Shown piece by piece: positions 63,402-64,000 of a stretch of DNA of 64,000 bases. This stretch comes from CBDEGR01 sp965237895 (GTDB taxonomy: Bacteria; Acidobacteriota; Terriglobia; UBA7540; JAPUME01), in the NCBI GenBank assembly GCA_965237895.1, contig CBDEGR010000001.1, positions 310,001-374,000 on the forward strand. Reading direction: 5' to 3'. The position numbers and the translations under genes are program-made. Below the pieces are notes generated by a model. The model saw only the letters and a program-made list of their open reading frames with translations. It was not told the DNA's origin and did no database searches. Numbering within the stretch: the first letter of the stretch is position 1; each line of letters starts with the position of its first letter.

Positions 63402-63989
63402 CTATCGCTCCTTCCATAAACCTTTTCCTGCTTTTCTAGCCTCACTCTCATACCTTCTGAAGTCCTCAAGGTAGCGGAACGGAAACCGTGTGTAGGCGTG
63501 CCCGTATCCCTGCTTCACGATCTCCGCATTCAGAAAGGTTCCATCCTCCAGATAGATATAGGCCAGCGTCCGTCCGTAGCGGTCCTTTCTGGTTTGGTCG
63601 TATTCGAGCCTCACTTTCTTACCCTCGACCATGCGCTTTGTGAAAGCAGAGGCTTCCTTACCGAAATACTGTACGGGTCGGCGTGGATCGACCGTCTCCG
63701 GCGTATCGACCCCGATCAGCCGCACTCGCTCCCTGCCGTTCAGAATGATCGTGTCGCCGTCCACCACGCGGGTCACGGTGCGCCAAGGGCCTTTGAGTGC
63801 CTTGGACGGGTTCGGCTTGTGCTTCCGCAGAGCTTCCAGGGCTTCCGCCTTGGATGCGAAGGACTGGTCTGCGAGAGGACCTTGGTGACAGTGGTAGCCG
63901 CCCTGCTTGCGGTCGTGGTGACAGCCCAAGGAATCGAGGCCGCCTCCATGAGGGAGAAGCGCAACGGCGAGAATGAGAGCCTGGAGCAT
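63402..63989 (-). CDS. Thermonuclease-family protein with His-rich N-terminal motif
   Basis: 195 residues from the ATG at 63989. After a signal peptide, a YHYH-like segment (GCHHDRKQGGYHCHQGPLA) precedes the SNase fold: TVTRVVDGDTIILNGRERVR, IGVDTPE with catalytic Asp, KEASAFTKRM, and DRYGRTLAYIYLEDG (Arg and Tyr). It is probably an exported nuclease. The two following genes are coupled to it. Confidence 0.85.
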   Translation of the reverse strand: MLQALILAVALLPHGGGLDSLGCHHDRKQGGYHCHQGPLADQSFASKAEALEALRKHKPNPSKALKGPWRTVTRVVDGDTIILNGRERVRLIGVDTPETVDPRRPVQYFGKEASAFTKRMVEGKKVRLEYDQTRKDRYGRTLAYIYLEDGTFLNAEIVKQGYGHAYTRFPFRYLEDFRRYESEARKAGKGLWKER

Positions 63990-64000
63990 CAACGATTATA

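Noticed and set aside
1..64000. CRISPR arrays
   Set aside because: No series of regularly spaced short direct repeats was seen; all repeats are dispersed or palindromic.
57240..64000. Second copy of the tRNA-Asp 3' end as attR of the island
   Set aside because: The T-arm and acceptor sequence of tRNA-Asp does not recur to the right within the window, so the island's far end cannot be placed.

Overview
The window reads as a chromosomal segment of an Acidobacteriota genome, probably an uncultured lineage. Pointers are the planctomycete/acidobacterial-type cytochrome c protein (PSCyt1/PSCyt2), a DUF6677 protein, paired DUF507 proteins, remnants of the kinase-TPR genes that expand in this phylum, a carboxypeptidase-regulatory-domain protein of the Oar/TonB-receptor kind, and the bacillithiol genes bshA and bshB1. 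Taxonomy is inferred from gene content, not from a marker gene.

The window has three parts. (1) Positions 1 to about 20.9 kb are an accessory, loosely packed region. It holds secreted or catabolic enzymes: a cytochrome/LamG protein, an HbpS-like lipoprotein, an M81 (MlrC-like) peptidase, two enolase-superfamily dehydratases, a MetE-C-like protein, a TPQ copper amine oxidase, an exported RhaM-like mutarotase and a PQQ-type propeller. These lie among truncated genes (ankyrin, SBBP, TPR, DUF1800, DUF4139, glyoxalase-like, IS3 and IS481-type pieces) and dispersed repeats. It ends with a broken tyrosine integrase next to a tRNA-Thr 3' half that looks like an attachment site. (2) Positions 21 to 57 kb are compact core genome: pckA, a phosphate transporter with a PhoU-like protein, a B12-type radical SAM enzyme, a yggS-DUF167-symporter-M24 operon, aquaporin, tmk-holB, an Hfq-like protein, bshA, hydrolase, MFS exporter, xdhC-mocA, an IscU-like scaffold, ZIP transporter, ychF, mutY, glutaredoxin, bshB1, a DUF368 polyprenyl-phosphate transporter, an M48 protease, a CapA-like protein, two DUF507 genes and three tRNAs. 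Even here several genes are broken: a TolC-family gene, a secreted atypical kinase and a zinc alcohol dehydrogenase. (3) Positions 57.1 to 64 kb are accessory again: a decayed tyrosine integrase beside tRNA-Asp, two inverted serine-recombinase tails around an NHL lipoprotein gene, a kelch gene with an IS3-family insertion at its 5' end, and a thermonuclease operon.

The most unusual structure is in the repeats. Family A (three copies, about 105 bp) carries a promoter-like -35/17 bp/-10 core and lies directly upstream of two unrelated secreted-protein genes, which suggests a mobile promoter. Family C consists of large palindromes based on GGTGCCCCATCC; two copies in inverted orientation bracket a glutaredoxin cassette, and one supplies the C-terminus of MutY. 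Family B is a repeated C-terminal coding scar. Kinase genes survive only as short N-terminal or C-terminal scars at rearrangement joints.

No CRISPR array, rRNA or complete prophage was seen. No complete, clearly novel multi-gene defence system was found; the best candidates for undescribed biology are the mobile promoter-like repeat, the repeat-bounded cassettes and the exported sugar-acid/amine catabolic neighbourhood.
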